Below, one piece after another: positions 1 to 8,875 of a stretch of 64,000 nucleotides of DNA. Within the stretch, counting starts at the first letter, position 1; every line of letters begins with the position of its first letter. The notes beneath the pieces were generated by a model. It saw only the letters and a program-made list of their open reading frames with translations, searched no databases and was not told where the DNA came from. Both the position numbers and the translations under genes were made by a program. The stretch is from Chloracidobacterium sp. (lineage in GTDB: Bacteria; Acidobacteriota; Blastocatellia; Chloracidobacteriales; Chloracidobacteriaceae). The DNA is taken from positions 1 to 64,000 of the forward strand of contig JANWUV010000013.1 of the NCBI GenBank assembly GCA_025057975.1, in the 5' to 3' direction.

Positions 1-1058
1 TGACCTCAGTGGCGTTCGCGCCGGACGGGACGCGGGTCGTGACGGGGAGCGACGACAAGACCGCCGTCATCTGGGACACAGCGAGCGGGCAGGCGCTCAC
101 GAAGTTGGAAGGACACAAAAACGGGGTGTGGTCGGTGGCGTTCGCGCCGGACGGGCGGCAGTGGTGACAGGCTGTTTTGACGGTACGGCCATCATTTGGG
201 ACGCAGCAAGCGGGCAGGCACTCGCCAATCTGGAAGGTCACAAAGCGAATGTCGCGTCAGTGGCGTTTTCCTCAGATGGGACGCAGGTAGCGACAGGGAG
301 TTGGGATGGCACGACGATCATCTGGGACGCAGCGAGCGGGCGGGTACTGGTGAGGTTGGGGACACAGGGAGTGGTGAGTGCGATGGCGGCGACGCCGGAT
401 GGTATGCGGGCGGCGTTTGGGCGTGGGGATAACACGGTGGCGGTATGGGATGCCGTACGCGGGCGGGCGCTGGCGACGCTGGAAGGCCACACAGACTGGG
501 TGAGGTCAGTGGTCTTTTCGCCGGATGGGACGCGGGTGGCGACAGGGAGCGACGACAAGACGGTAATCATCTGGGATGCGGCGAGCGGGCGGGCGCTCGT
601 CAAGCTGGAAGGTCACAAAGGTGCGGTGTTGTCGGTGGCGTTTTCACCGGACGGGACGCGGGTCGTGACGGGGAGCGAGGACAAGACCGCCGTCATCTGG
701 GACGCGGCGAGCGGGCGGGTGCTGGTCAAGCTGGAAGGGCACGAAGGCTATGTAAACGCCGTGGCGTTCGCGCCGGACGGGACGCGGGTCGTGACGGGGA
801 TTTGGGACAAGACCGCCGTCATCTGGGACGCGGCGAGCGGGCGGGCGCTGGTCAAGCTGGAAGGGCATAAAGGTTGGGTGAGTTCGGTGGCGTTCGCGCC
901 GGACGGGACGCGGGTCGTGACGGGGAGTTTTGACAAGACCGCCGTCATCTGGGAAAACCTCGGACTGGAGACACGCCCCCCCGGCGGAAATCCAAAAGCT
1001 GCTGGAAGCCAATACGCCCTTCCGCTACCGCGACGGCGAAGTGGTGGTGGAGCGGTAG
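1..1058 (+). pseudogene. WD40-repeat beta-propeller protein, C-terminal part, with two apparent frameshifts
   Basis: The reading frame enters from outside the window and encodes WD40 blades of about 42 residues with the usual GH...SVAFSPDG...TGS.D.T..IWD pattern. The entering frame (codons at 3, 6, 9...) stops at 165-167, where one blade has lost about four bases compared with its sister repeats. The blades continue in the -1 frame (uninterrupted from about 128) up to a run of seven C at 976-982. There the original frame resumes and gives a coherent C-terminus, EIQKLLEANTPF followed by RYRDGEVVVER, ending at TAG 1056-1058. If the second shift is ignored, the middle frame runs on to 1141 through low-quality sequence. 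Two offsetting shifts mean a decayed gene, assembly error in near-identical repeats, or homopolymer slippage. WD40 proteins are scaffolds; no specific partner can be named. Confidence 0.75.
227..960 (+). repeat. Tandem WD40-coding repeat, 126-bp period
   Basis: Nearly identical coding repeats recur with a period of 126 bp (42 codons). The phrase encoding LEGH begins at about 605, 731 and 857, exactly 126 bp apart. The units from about 600 to 950 differ at only a few codons, mainly at the loop after the GH dipeptide and at the blade-edge residues before DKT. Such similarity favours unequal recombination, which could change blade number. Confidence 0.8.
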
Positions 1059-1096
1059 TCGCATTCCGTTGCAGACGGCATTTTGCGCAGTCGGTC

Positions 1097-1244
1097 AGGA
1101 TGGTGAGCGCCGGCCTCTGCGACGCCTGTCAGCGTAGGTGAGAAAAGGCGCTGTACCCCCGCAACTGGTGGCTCTGCGGAGGCGTCGCCGCCGGCCTCAT
1201 TCGCGTCCTCGCCCTTGCATGCGCGCCGACCGCCAGACCATCCT
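1097..1244 (+). ncRNA. Structured leader RNA upstream of moeA, riboswitch-like (cobalamin-like core; Moco riboswitch is the alternative)
   Basis: The region can form nested helices. An 8-bp perfect closing stem pairs AGGATGGT (1097-1104) with ACCATCCT (1237-1244). Inside, GCCGGC (1109-1114) pairs with GCCGGC (1190-1195) and GCGACGCCT (1119-1127) with AGGCGTCGC (1180-1188). Within that arm sit the hairpin CAGCG/CGCTG (1130-1134/1149-1153) and CCGC/GCGG (1159-1162/1176-1179). The enclosed GGTGAGAA at 1137 and GCTG followed by CCCCCGCAACTG (1156-1167) resemble the conserved core of cobalamin riboswitches, and GCCAGACC at 1232 loosely resembles a B12 box. The usual GGGAA element was not found. 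The next gene is moeA, so a Moco-type leader is also plausible. The identification comes from by-eye pairing only. Confidence 0.45.
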
Positions 1245-1305
1245 AACGCCGCTCCATCTTCTTGGAGCCAACGGAACTGCTCGGTAGAAACGGTGTGGAA
1301 TCGCC

Positions 1306-2553
1306 ATGGAGCCGAACGAAAAACCGCTGTCCGTCGCCGAGGCGCAAGCCGCTTCACTGGAATGGATTGTACCGGTCGGCGTCGAGCGAGTCTCACTGTT
1401 TGAAGCGTCCGGGCGCGTGCTGGCGGAAACCGTCGTCGCGCCCCACGATTTGCCTGCGTTTGATAACTCGGCGATGGACGGCTACGCCGTGGTTGCGGCG
1501 GACACCGCCGGAGCAAGCGAAGCCGCGCCGGTGCGTTTGAACATCATCGAACGGGTGGCGGCGGGGGATGTCCCCCAGCATCCGGTGTCTTCCGGTCAGG
1601 CGGTTCGGATCATGACCGGCGCGCCGCTGCCCGAAGGCGCTTCGGCCGTCGTGATGCAGGAACACGTCCGGCGGGAAGGCGAAACGCTGGTGGTGACGCG
1701 GCCGGTGCGCAACGGCGACAACATTCGCCGCCGGGGCGAAGACGTACCGGCCGGTCAAGCCGTGATGACGGCCGGCGACCGGCTGACCGCCGCCCATGTC
1801 GGCGTGCTGGCCGCATTTCATCGGGCGTTCGTGACGGTACGCCGGCGGCCGGTCGTCGCCATTGTCGCCACCGGCGACGAACTGATCGAGGTGGATGAAC
1901 CGCCGACGCCGGGCAAGGTCGTCAACAGCAACGCCTACGCGCTGGCCGCGCTCGTCCGGGAATGCGGCGCGTCGCCGCTGGTGTCGCCGCTTGTCCGCGA
2001 CGACGAAGCGCAACTGGAGGCCGCCTTTGTCGCAGCCGCGCAGGCGGCCGACTTGATCGTGTCGTCCGGCGGGGTGTCGGTCGGCGACCGCGATCTGGTT
2101 AAGCCGACACTGGCGCGGCTCGGTTTGGAAGCCCGCTTTTGGCGCGTCTGGATGAAGCCGGGGAAACCGCTGCTGTTTGGGCGTGTGCTGGGACGGCCGT
2201 GCTTTGGACTCCCCGGCAACCCGGTGTCAAGTATGGTCTGTTTCCACCTGTTTGTCCGTCCGGCGCTCGGCAAGATGCTGGGGCTGCCGGAAGCGCAATG
2301 GCGGCTGCCGGAAGTCACTGCGACGCTGACGCGCGATGTCAAAACCAAGGGTGACCGTCCGACCTACTTGCGCGCGCGCCTTGCCTACGCCGACGGCGAG
2401 TGGCGCGCGGAAGTTCTGCCGGGACAAGGCTCCGGGATGCTGACCTCAATGCTGGGCGCGAACGGCTTGGTGTTTTTCCCCGAAGGCAAACAACATGGCG
2501 CGGCCGGCGAACGCGCACCGGCGCTGCGGTTGGTTTCTCCGGGCGACGTGTAA
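1306..2553 (+). CDS. moeA: Molybdopterin molybdenumtransferase MoeA
   Basis: This 415-residue cytoplasmic enzyme inserts molybdate into adenylylated molybdopterin in the last step of molybdenum cofactor synthesis. The N-terminal MoeA domain carries FDNSAMDGYA (52-61), a family hallmark. The central MoCF-binding (MogA-like) domain starts near 186 with ATGDEL and includes SGGVSVGD and, at 301-306, GLPGNP. A C-terminal domain IV follows. Length matches the family (about 400-420). No other molybdenum-cofactor gene lies in the window. A 60-base interval separates the start from the structured leader ending near 1244, so leader control of moeA is likely if that leader is real. Confidence 0.95.
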   Translation: MEPNEKPLSVAEAQAASLEWIVPVGVERVSLFEASGRVLAETVVAPHDLPAFDNSAMDGYAVVAADTAGASEAAPVRLNIIERVAAGDVPQHPVSSGQAVRIMTGAPLPEGASAVVMQEHVRREGETLVVTRPVRNGDNIRRRGEDVPAGQAVMTAGDRLTAAHVGVLAAFHRAFVTVRRRPVVAIVATGDELIEVDEPPTPGKVVNSNAYALAALVRECGASPLVSPLVRDDEAQLEAAFVAAAQAADLIVSSGGVSVGDRDLVKPTLARLGLEARFWRVWMKPGKPLLFGRVLGRPCFGLPGNPVSSMVCFHLFVRPALGKMLGLPEAQWRLPEVTATLTRDVKTKGDRPTYLRARLAYADGEWRAEVLPGQGSGMLTSMLGANGLVFFPEGKQHGAAGERAPALRLVSPGDV

Positions 2554-2661
2554 AGTTGTGTTAGTTGTGCGGTCTGCGCCCGGAAATTGCTTGCCGTTCA
2601 CGGCGTCACAAGGCAATGTTTGACAGCCGCTCGCGCGTGACCGATCCGCCCGGCTTCCTGT

Positions 2662-4878
2662 GTGTCAAGACGCGCTCCTTCCAAACCGTCCTCCCTTTTG
2701 ACGGCGTTCGCTGCCTTCCTCGTCGCCGTCGGCTGGTTGAGCGTGTCCGTGTTTGGGCAGGACGTTTCAACCGCCCTGCGCCCGTCCGTACGCATTACGC
2801 ACACGGAAGAGCCAATCCAAGTGGACGGTCGGCTGGATGAACCGGCGTGGGTGAAAGCGGAAGTCATCCGCGATTTTCGTCAGCAGGAGCCGTTTGAAGG
2901 CTCGCCGCCGACCGAAAAGACGGAGTGCCGCCTGTTGTACGACCGGCGGTACATTTACATCGGGATTCGCTGCTTTGACAGTGAGCCGGACAAAATCAAC
3001 GCCCGCGATCTGAACCGCGACTCCGGTTTCGGCAACGACGACAAAATCGCCGTCCTGCTCGACACCTACCGGGACGGCCGCAACGCCTATCGTTTTTCGG
3101 TCAATCCGCTCGGCACGCAGTCCGACGCGCTCATCACCGATGAAGGCCGCGACTTCAACCTGTCGTGGGATACGCAGTGGTTGTCGGGCGCGACGCGCGA
3201 CGACGAAGGCTGGGCGGCGGAAATCGCCATCCCGCTCGTGAGCCTGCGCTTTCGGAAGGGCGCGACTTCGTGGGGCTTCAACGTCTCGCGCATCATTCGC
3301 CGGAAAAACGAAGTCGTCCTGTGGTCGAGCTGGCAGCGCGCCTTTGGGCTGCTGCGCGTTTCGCAGGCCGGGGAACTCACCGGCGTGGAAGAAATAAGCC
3401 GCCCACGACTCTTTGAAATCAAGCCTTACATCACCGGGCGGGTGCGCCAAAACGTCCCGACGCCGCTTGGCGGTCGTTTTGAAAGCGGTTTTTCGGGAGC
3501 GGTCGGCGTCGAGGTCGCCCGCGTCGGCGTCACGCCGTCGGTGACGGCGGAGTTCACCGTCAATCCCGACTTCGGGCAGGCGGAAGTGGATCAACAAGTG
3601 GTCAACCTGACGCGCTTTTCCGTGTTCTTTCCCGAACGGCGCGACTTCTTCCTCGAAAATGCGGGGATTTTTCTGTTCGGCCGCCCCGGCGTCAATCAGC
3701 TTTTCTTCACCCGCCGGATTGGGCTGACCGACGACGGCGCGCCGCTGCCGATTGATTTCGGAGCGAAAGTCACCGGGAAGGCCGGCCCGTGGAACATCGG
3801 CTTTCTGCATGTCGAAACGCGCCCGTTGCGTGAAGCAGGCCGTACGGAACGCGCCGTGCCGCGCGAGCGATTCACCGTCGCGCGGGTCAAACGCGATGTT
3901 GGGACACGCTCCAACATCGGGGCCATCGCGCTCAATCGGCAGGGCGGGGAACGGCGGGCGTACAACCGGGGCGTCGGCCTCGACGCGCAAATCAACTTCA
4001 ACGACTACTGGACAAGCTACGCTTTCATCGCCAAGACCTTCTCGCCGGGGCTGTCCGGCGATTCGACGAGCTTTCGCGTGCAGAGCGGCTACGACACGAA
4101 TCGAATGCGGCTCTTCGGGATTTACGAGGAAATCGGGCGCAACTACAACCCGGAGCTGGGGTTCGCGTTGCGCCGCGACGTGCGGCAGTACTTCGGCGAC
4201 GCCGCCTACAAGTGGCGACCGGCCGCCATAGCGAAGACCGTGCGTGAGATTCGCTTCGAGGGTTTTGGCGAGTACTACCAAGATCGAACGACCGGCGATT
4301 TGCAGACCCGGACGTTCGCCACGGCCGTGACGGTGGATTTCGCCAACTCCGCCGGGTTGACCATTCGCCCGTGGCGTACGGAAACCGACGCGCCGACCCG
4401 GCCGTTTCGGATTCGTCCGGGCGTCGTCATTCCGCCGGGGCGGTACACGTTCCATCGCCACAGCGCAAACTTTTCCACCGATCGCAGTCGGCGTTTTCTC
4501 TTTGACGCCGGCGGCAGTTGGGGCGGTTTTTACGGCGGGACGCGCCGGGAACTCAACGCCGGCTTTACGTGGCGGCCGGACTCACACCTGTCGCTCGAAG
4601 CCGGCCACAGCTTCAACGCCGTCCGGTTGCCGCAGGGTGAATTTTCAACCAACTTGTTCAATGGGCGCGTAACGTATAACTTCTCACGCAAGTGGCTTTC
4701 CACGTGTTTGGTGCAGATCAACTCGGCGGCGCGCCTGACCAGCATCAATGCGCGGGTGCGTTACATTTATCGTCCGAATTCGGACATTTTTTTCATCTTC
4801 AACCAGACAACCGGCGTCGGCGTCGGGCGTCCAAATCGGCAGTTTCAGATCAAGGTGACGTACGATTTTATCCGCTGA
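2662..4878 (+). CDS. CBM9-like/DUF5916 outer-membrane protein
   Basis: A 738-residue exported protein from a GTG start. A signal peptide is visible (hydrophobic 11-32, ending near FGQ). Residues about 40-230 form a carbohydrate-binding family 9-like domain starting with VDGRLDEPAW (54-63). The rest matches the DUF5916 type and looks like an outer-membrane barrel: alternating aromatic strands such as WTSYAFIAKTF and a C-terminal strand ending in TYDFIR. Proteins of this kind are common in Acidobacteriota and Bacteroidota and are thought to act at the cell surface, but no reaction is established. No strong Shine-Dalgarno sequence precedes the GTG, so the start could be slightly different. Confidence 0.8.
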   Translation: MSRRAPSKPSSLLTAFAAFLVAVGWLSVSVFGQDVSTALRPSVRITHTEEPIQVDGRLDEPAWVKAEVIRDFRQQEPFEGSPPTEKTECRLLYDRRYIYIGIRCFDSEPDKINARDLNRDSGFGNDDKIAVLLDTYRDGRNAYRFSVNPLGTQSDALITDEGRDFNLSWDTQWLSGATRDDEGWAAEIAIPLVSLRFRKGATSWGFNVSRIIRRKNEVVLWSSWQRAFGLLRVSQAGELTGVEEISRPRLFEIKPYITGRVRQNVPTPLGGRFESGFSGAVGVEVARVGVTPSVTAEFTVNPDFGQAEVDQQVVNLTRFSVFFPERRDFFLENAGIFLFGRPGVNQLFFTRRIGLTDDGAPLPIDFGAKVTGKAGPWNIGFLHVETRPLREAGRTERAVPRERFTVARVKRDVGTRSNIGAIALNRQGGERRAYNRGVGLDAQINFNDYWTSYAFIAKTFSPGLSGDSTSFRVQSGYDTNRMRLFGIYEEIGRNYNPELGFALRRDVRQYFGDAAYKWRPAAIAKTVREIRFEGFGEYYQDRTTGDLQTRTFATAVTVDFANSAGLTIRPWRTETDAPTRPFRIRPGVVIPPGRYTFHRHSANFSTDRSRRFLFDAGGSWGGFYGGTRRELNAGFTWRPDSHLSLEAGHSFNAVRLPQGEFSTNLFNGRVTYNFSRKWLSTCLVQINSAARLTSINARVRYIYRPNSDIFFIFNQTTGVGVGRPNRQFQIKVTYDFIR

Positions 4879-5287
4879 AGCGGCTTCATCCGCCCGTGCG
4901 TTTGGCCGAAGTGTTTGCCTTGGAAGGGTTCTCGTATGCAGCCTTTCGCCAGCTTCCGCCGGCGTCAGCCAAGAGGCCGAGCAGGACTTGGGCTTGGTTT
5001 CATCGCGGCTGTGGGTTTTTGTTGCGCTTTCCGAAGATGATGTAGCCGGTTTACCCGTCGTTTGGTGGGCGGCGGCGTTCCACCGCACGCTGAACACTGA
5101 CGCAGTTTATCGGCGTATCGCTCCACTTACGCCGAAACTGCTCTTACGCGGCCGTCCTGAAGTCTCGGCGCTGACCCGCTAACGCGAGTGGTTTCAACCA
5201 TGACTTCGTTCAGCGGGGAGTATAGATTGGCTGGTAGTTCGCGCTTTCGCGGCGACAATTCCCCTTCGGATGTGAGTTGATGCACCC
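4879..5287. other. Non-coding interval upstream of hemE
   Basis: About 400 bases without a convincing gene. It holds one copy of a degenerate repeat at 5055-5115 (see repeat entries). A TATAGA hexamer at 5221-5226 could be a -10 element for hemE, but no good -35 was seen at the right spacing. No terminator for the preceding gene was recognised. Confidence 0.5.
5055..5115 (+). repeat. Intergenic repeat copy A, upstream of hemE
   Basis: The stretch beginning CCGTCGTTTGGTGGGC and continuing GGCGGCGTTCC matches, in the same orientation, a stretch at 6742-6799 downstream of hemE. The first 26 bases differ at two positions; the remainder, ending ACGCAGTTTATCGGCG, is looser. Neither copy lies in a recognisable gene. 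Confidence 0.55.
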
Positions 5288-6319
5288 ATGCCTTTGAAAA
5301 ATGACCTGTTGGTGCGCGCCGCGCGGCGGCAGCCCGTCGAACGGACGCCGGTGTGGATGATGCGGCAGGCGGGACGCTATTTGCCGGAGTACCGCGCTGT
5401 TCGCAAGGATTTGCCCTTTTTGACGCTGTGCAAGACGGTGGACTTGGCGGTCGAGGTGTCACTGCAACCGCTGCGCCTGCTGGGCGTGGACGCGGTGATT
5501 TTGTTTTCCGACATTTTGATTCCGGTCGAGGCGATGGGACTAGAAGTGCGGCTGACGGAGCAGGTCGGGCCGCAGATCCCCAACCCGGTACGGACGGCGG
5601 CGGACGTGGCGGCGTTGCGCGTGCCGGACCCGGTTGAGACGATGCCGTTTGTGATGGACATCATTCGGACGCTCAAGCGGGAGATTGCGGATGAAGTGCC
5701 GCTGCTGGGTTTTGCAGGCGCGCCGTGGACGCTGGCGGCGTATATGATTGAGGGCGGGAGTTCGAAAAACTACCACCTGATCAAGACGATGATGTACCGG
5801 GAGCCGGCGCTGTTTCACCAGCTAATGGAGAAGCTGGCGGACACACAAGCGCTCTATTTGAAGGCGCAGATTGAGGCCGGGGTGGACGCGGTGCAGTTGT
5901 TTGACTCGTGGGCTGGGGAGTTGTCGGCGGAGGATTTTGCGGCCTTTGCGCTGCCGTACCTTCAGCGGGTGTTTGAGCAGGTTGGGGGCGCGGTGCCGCG
6001 TATTCTGTACGTCAACGGGAGCGCGCACTTGTTGGAGGGGATGCTGGCGTCTGGGGCGGAGGTGTTGAGCATAGACTGGCGGACGGACATGGCGGAGGCG
6101 GTCCGGCGCGTGCAGGGGAAGGCGGCGTTGCAGGGGAACTTGGACCCGTGTCGGCTGTTAGGGACGCGGGAGGGGATTGTACGTGGGGTGGAGGAGGTTT
6201 TGGCGAAGGCGAAGGGGGCGGCGGGACACATTCTGAACTTGGGACACGGGGTCTTGCCGCCGACGCCGGTGGAGAACGCGCGGACGTTCATCGCCGCCGC
6301 ACAGGGTCGGCTAACGTAG
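5288..6319 (+). CDS. hemE: Uroporphyrinogen decarboxylase
   Basis: A 343-residue cytoplasmic enzyme that removes four carboxyl groups from uroporphyrinogen III to give coproporphyrinogen III, in haem and chlorophyll synthesis. The first family signature PVWMMRQAGR lies at 21-30 and the second, GFAGAPWTLAAYMIEG, at 141-156. Length is typical. No other hem gene is adjacent. The 3' third uses almost only G-ending codons where other genes here prefer C, a composition it shares with the Rpn-like gene near 47.6-48.0 kb. It is flanked by two copies of an intergenic repeat. Confidence 0.96.
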   Translation: MPLKNDLLVRAARRQPVERTPVWMMRQAGRYLPEYRAVRKDLPFLTLCKTVDLAVEVSLQPLRLLGVDAVILFSDILIPVEAMGLEVRLTEQVGPQIPNPVRTAADVAALRVPDPVETMPFVMDIIRTLKREIADEVPLLGFAGAPWTLAAYMIEGGSSKNYHLIKTMMYREPALFHQLMEKLADTQALYLKAQIEAGVDAVQLFDSWAGELSAEDFAAFALPYLQRVFEQVGGAVPRILYVNGSAHLLEGMLASGAEVLSIDWRTDMAEAVRRVQGKAALQGNLDPCRLLGTREGIVRGVEEVLAKAKGAAGHILNLGHGVLPPTPVENARTFIAAAQGRLT

Positions 6320-6829
6320 CCCTCTTTCGGCAACTTGTTTGATGCGAACAAGGTATGGGGCGCATGACCTAGCGTCCGCCCTGCGACGCTCCGCTCTACA
6401 CCAAGCTGGTGCGATGTTTGAGAAAATGTAGCGAGTTAGCCAGCGGCGTTCCGCGCCGGATAGCTTCCAAGCTGCTCTTTTGGGGTAAGGAACTGCCACG
6501 CCTTCCAGCGTGGCGCATGGCGTTGAGCCACCACGTGGAAAGCAGCGGAACGCCGCCGCACGCCAAACCGTTGACGCGATTCAACCAAGCATCGCTTATC
6601 AGAACTGCTCCGGCGGTGGTTGTCTTGCTCACATCGCTCTCCCGGTCAGTTTTTCGGAAACATCAGCAGTCGGTACGATGGGTTGATGAGCGAAAGGATA
6701 CGGGCTGGAGTCTTTTCCCAAAAACGGCGTGGCAAAGCAGTCCGTCGTTTGGCGGGCAGCGGCGTTCCTTAGAGCGGCAAGCTGACGCGGTTCACGCCGT
6801 GTTGTCGCTGCACATATGTGGAGACTTCT
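6320..6829. other. Non-coding interval with hairpins and repeat relics
   Basis: About 510 bases between hemE and the convergent lipoprotein gene. A perfect 7-bp hairpin, GCCACGC (6495-6501) with GCGTGGC (6508-6514), is visible. CCACGTGG at 6531-6538 is followed by TGGAAAGCAGCGG (6536-6548), which recurs at 12732-12744. GCGGCGTTCC-type motifs occur near 6447, 6547 (reverse) and 6758. An open frame can be read from 6409 but runs through these repeats into the antisense of the lipoprotein gene and is not credible. Confidence 0.5.
6742..6799 (+). repeat. Intergenic repeat copy B, downstream of hemE
   Basis: This is the second copy of the element at 5055-5115, in direct orientation, starting CCGTCGTTTGGCGGGC and ending ACGCGGTTCACGCCG. 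The two copies bracket hemE. Confidence 0.55.
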
Positions 6830-7438
6830 TCAATCGTGGTCGCGCAGTTCGCCGCCGTCACCCAGCGCGTCGTCCACCGGCGACTCAGACAGTGGACGCA
6901 ACGCAAAGGTCATCGTCGGATCATCGGCTTCGGCGGAGAGCAAAACCAACGCCCCTTCCGCTAGACGCCAGACCAAGTCAATGTCCGGCACGTCAACATC
7001 CGACGGATCGCCGTACCGACGTACAAAGGCGTCAATGACGTGGTTCTCGTCGTCGGCCAGCGCCGGATCGGTCAGGTTGGACAACTGAAACGTAACGCTG
7101 TGAACGGTCGCCTGCCCAGGTAACGCCGCCACCATGATGCGGCACTGACCCTCCCCTTTGCCAAAGCGTACGGTCGCCACCGCCGTCAACACTTCGCGCT
7201 CATTTTCCAGCCGCCACCGTTGCTCAATCCGTCCGTCCGTCAGCAGCCGTTCCGCCTCTTCCCGCGTAAGCGGCGGTTGCCTGGCGTGCGCCCGCGCGCC
7301 GTCAAACTGCGGTAGGAAGCGTTCAATCAGCGTAAACAGTTCGGGCGGCGGCGGAGGCGGCGGGGCGCTTCGGCAGGCGCTAAGCAGAGCCAGACCAACC
7401 AACCACGCCAGCCGCCGGCAACGAACACCGTTCTTCAT
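6830..7438 (-). CDS. Predicted lipoprotein of unknown function
   Basis: A 202-residue protein with a clear lipoprotein signal: a basic N-terminus, hydrophobic stretch, and lipobox LSAC with Cys22. Seven consecutive prolines follow, a likely flexible spacer from the membrane. The mature part is a small globular domain (about 40-185) that was not recognised. It contains QRWRLENEREVLTAVATVRF, suggesting a beta-rich periplasmic fold. It is transcribed alone on the minus strand and is divergent from the permease genes at 7601. Confidence 0.75.
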   Translation of the reverse strand: MKNGVRCRRLAWLVGLALLSACRSAPPPPPPPELFTLIERFLPQFDGARAHARQPPLTREEAERLLTDGRIEQRWRLENEREVLTAVATVRFGKGEGQCRIMVAALPGQATVHSVTFQLSNLTDPALADDENHVIDAFVRRYGDPSDVDVPDIDLVWRLAEGALVLLSAEADDPTMTFALRPLSESPVDDALGDGGELRDHD

Positions 7439-7600
7439 ACTCTTTACCGCTCCAGACCCAATGGCGGCCGGTCGCGCACTCGATCGCTCGATCCGTCGCC
7501 TGCGTCGCCGGCGTGGGAAGCTTGGCGGAACTCACAGCCGACGCCCATCGTTCCGCACTGGTAACATCGTCGTCGTCATCTCTAACGCACCGAGGTTTGC

Positions 7601-8842
7601 ATGTCTACTGGCGGTATGCCGTTTCGTGAGGCGGTTCGGCTGGCTGTTGACGCGCTGCGCGCCCACAAGCTGCGGAGTTTTCTGACTCTGCTGGGCGTCA
7701 TCTTCGGGGTCATGACCGTGGTCGCCGTTGCGGCCGTTATTGAAGGCATGAACGTCTATGTCGGCAAAACAATGGAAGAGGAATTCGGCGCTAATACGGT
7801 CATCCTTGACCGCTACGGCATTGTGACCAGCCTTGATGAATGGCTGCGTGTCCAAAAAAACAAACTTATTACTATGGATGACTACCGCGACCTGCGCGCA
7901 CGAGCGAGTTTGGCGCAGGAAATGGGTATTCGGCTCGAACAATCCATTCCTTATCTGCGCTATGGCGGGTCGGAGTTGACGAATGTTTCGGTCATCGGCT
8001 ACTCGCCCAGCGTTCCTGCGATGGGGGCCGGCAACATTTCGGTTGAGGAAGGACGCTTTATTGTCGAAAGCGACGATGAAAACTGCGCCAACGTCGCCTA
8101 TGTCGGGTATAACATCCGCGACAAGCTCTTCGGCGGCGCCGATCCGGTCGGACGCGACATCCGCATCCAAGGCGAGCTGTTTCGCATCATCGGCGTTTCC
8201 AAAAAACTAGGCGCGTTTCTCGGCACTGACCGCGATACCTTTGTCGTGATCCCGCCTTCGGTACACCTGCGCCTTTTCGGCCCACGCCAGTCGCTTTCGA
8301 TTGTACTGCAACCGAAGCCCGGTGTGGCGCTCGAAGCCCTCGAAGACCAAGTGCGCAGTATTATGCGCGCCCGACATCACCTACGCCCGGAACAAAAAGA
8401 CGACTTTGCCTTCATCGGCGCCGACGCCCTCAAAGACCTCTGGCGCAACCTTACCGGGATGATCGCCGTCGTCGCGTTGGGCGTCGTTTCCATCTCACTA
8501 GTTGTCGGCGGCATCGTCATTATGAACATCATGCTGGTCGCCGTGACGGAACGAACGCGCGAAATCGGCATCCGCAAGAGCCTTGGCGCGCGACGGCGGG
8601 ATATTCTGTCGCAGTTTTTGGTTGAGTCCGCGCTGCTTTCGGGCGTAGGCGGCGTCATTGGGCTAGTCGCGGCTTGGGCCGGATTGGTTGTCGCCTCCCA
8701 GTTTGGACTGCCCTTTGCAATGCCGATCTGGGCGGTAGTCTTGGCGCTGGTCGTCTCAATCAGCGTCGGGCTGCTTTTCGGTATTTACCCGGCGTATCGC
8801 GCCGCAAACCTCGACCCAGTTGTGGCGTTGCGCGCCGAGTAA
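7601..8842 (+). CDS. ABC transporter permease, MacB/FtsX type
   Basis: A 413-residue inner-membrane protein. One N-terminal membrane helix (about 24-46, FLTLLGVIFGVMTVVAVAAV) is followed by a large periplasmic MacB-like core domain (about 47-275). Three C-terminal helices form the FtsX domain, with MNIMLVAVTERTREIGIRKS between the first two. A good ribosome site (GAGG) precedes the ATG. It is paired with a paralogue at 8876, 33 bases downstream; the two probably form a heterodimeric permease. No ATP-binding subunit is adjacent, so the ATPase is likely encoded elsewhere. Substrate unknown; the family handles lipoproteins, peptides or drugs. Confidence 0.9.
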   Translation: MSTGGMPFREAVRLAVDALRAHKLRSFLTLLGVIFGVMTVVAVAAVIEGMNVYVGKTMEEEFGANTVILDRYGIVTSLDEWLRVQKNKLITMDDYRDLRARASLAQEMGIRLEQSIPYLRYGGSELTNVSVIGYSPSVPAMGAGNISVEEGRFIVESDDENCANVAYVGYNIRDKLFGGADPVGRDIRIQGELFRIIGVSKKLGAFLGTDRDTFVVIPPSVHLRLFGPRQSLSIVLQPKPGVALEALEDQVRSIMRARHHLRPEQKDDFAFIGADALKDLWRNLTGMIAVVALGVVSISLVVGGIVIMNIMLVAVTERTREIGIRKSLGARRRDILSQFLVESALLSGVGGVIGLVAAWAGLVVASQFGLPFAMPIWAVVLALVVSISVGLLFGIYPAYRAANLDPVVALRAE

Positions 8843-8875
8843 GTCCGTAACTCACTCCACAGGCCGGAACAACGT

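Noticed and set aside
2767-4461. Long open frame (564 codons) antisense to the DUF5916 gene
   Set aside because: It is a shadow of GC-rich codons on the other strand; arginine/alanine-rich with no family features, while the + strand frame has a signal peptide and known domains.
6409-7038. 209-codon frame downstream of hemE
   Set aside because: It crosses intergenic repeats and then runs antisense through the lipoprotein gene; composition changes along it.
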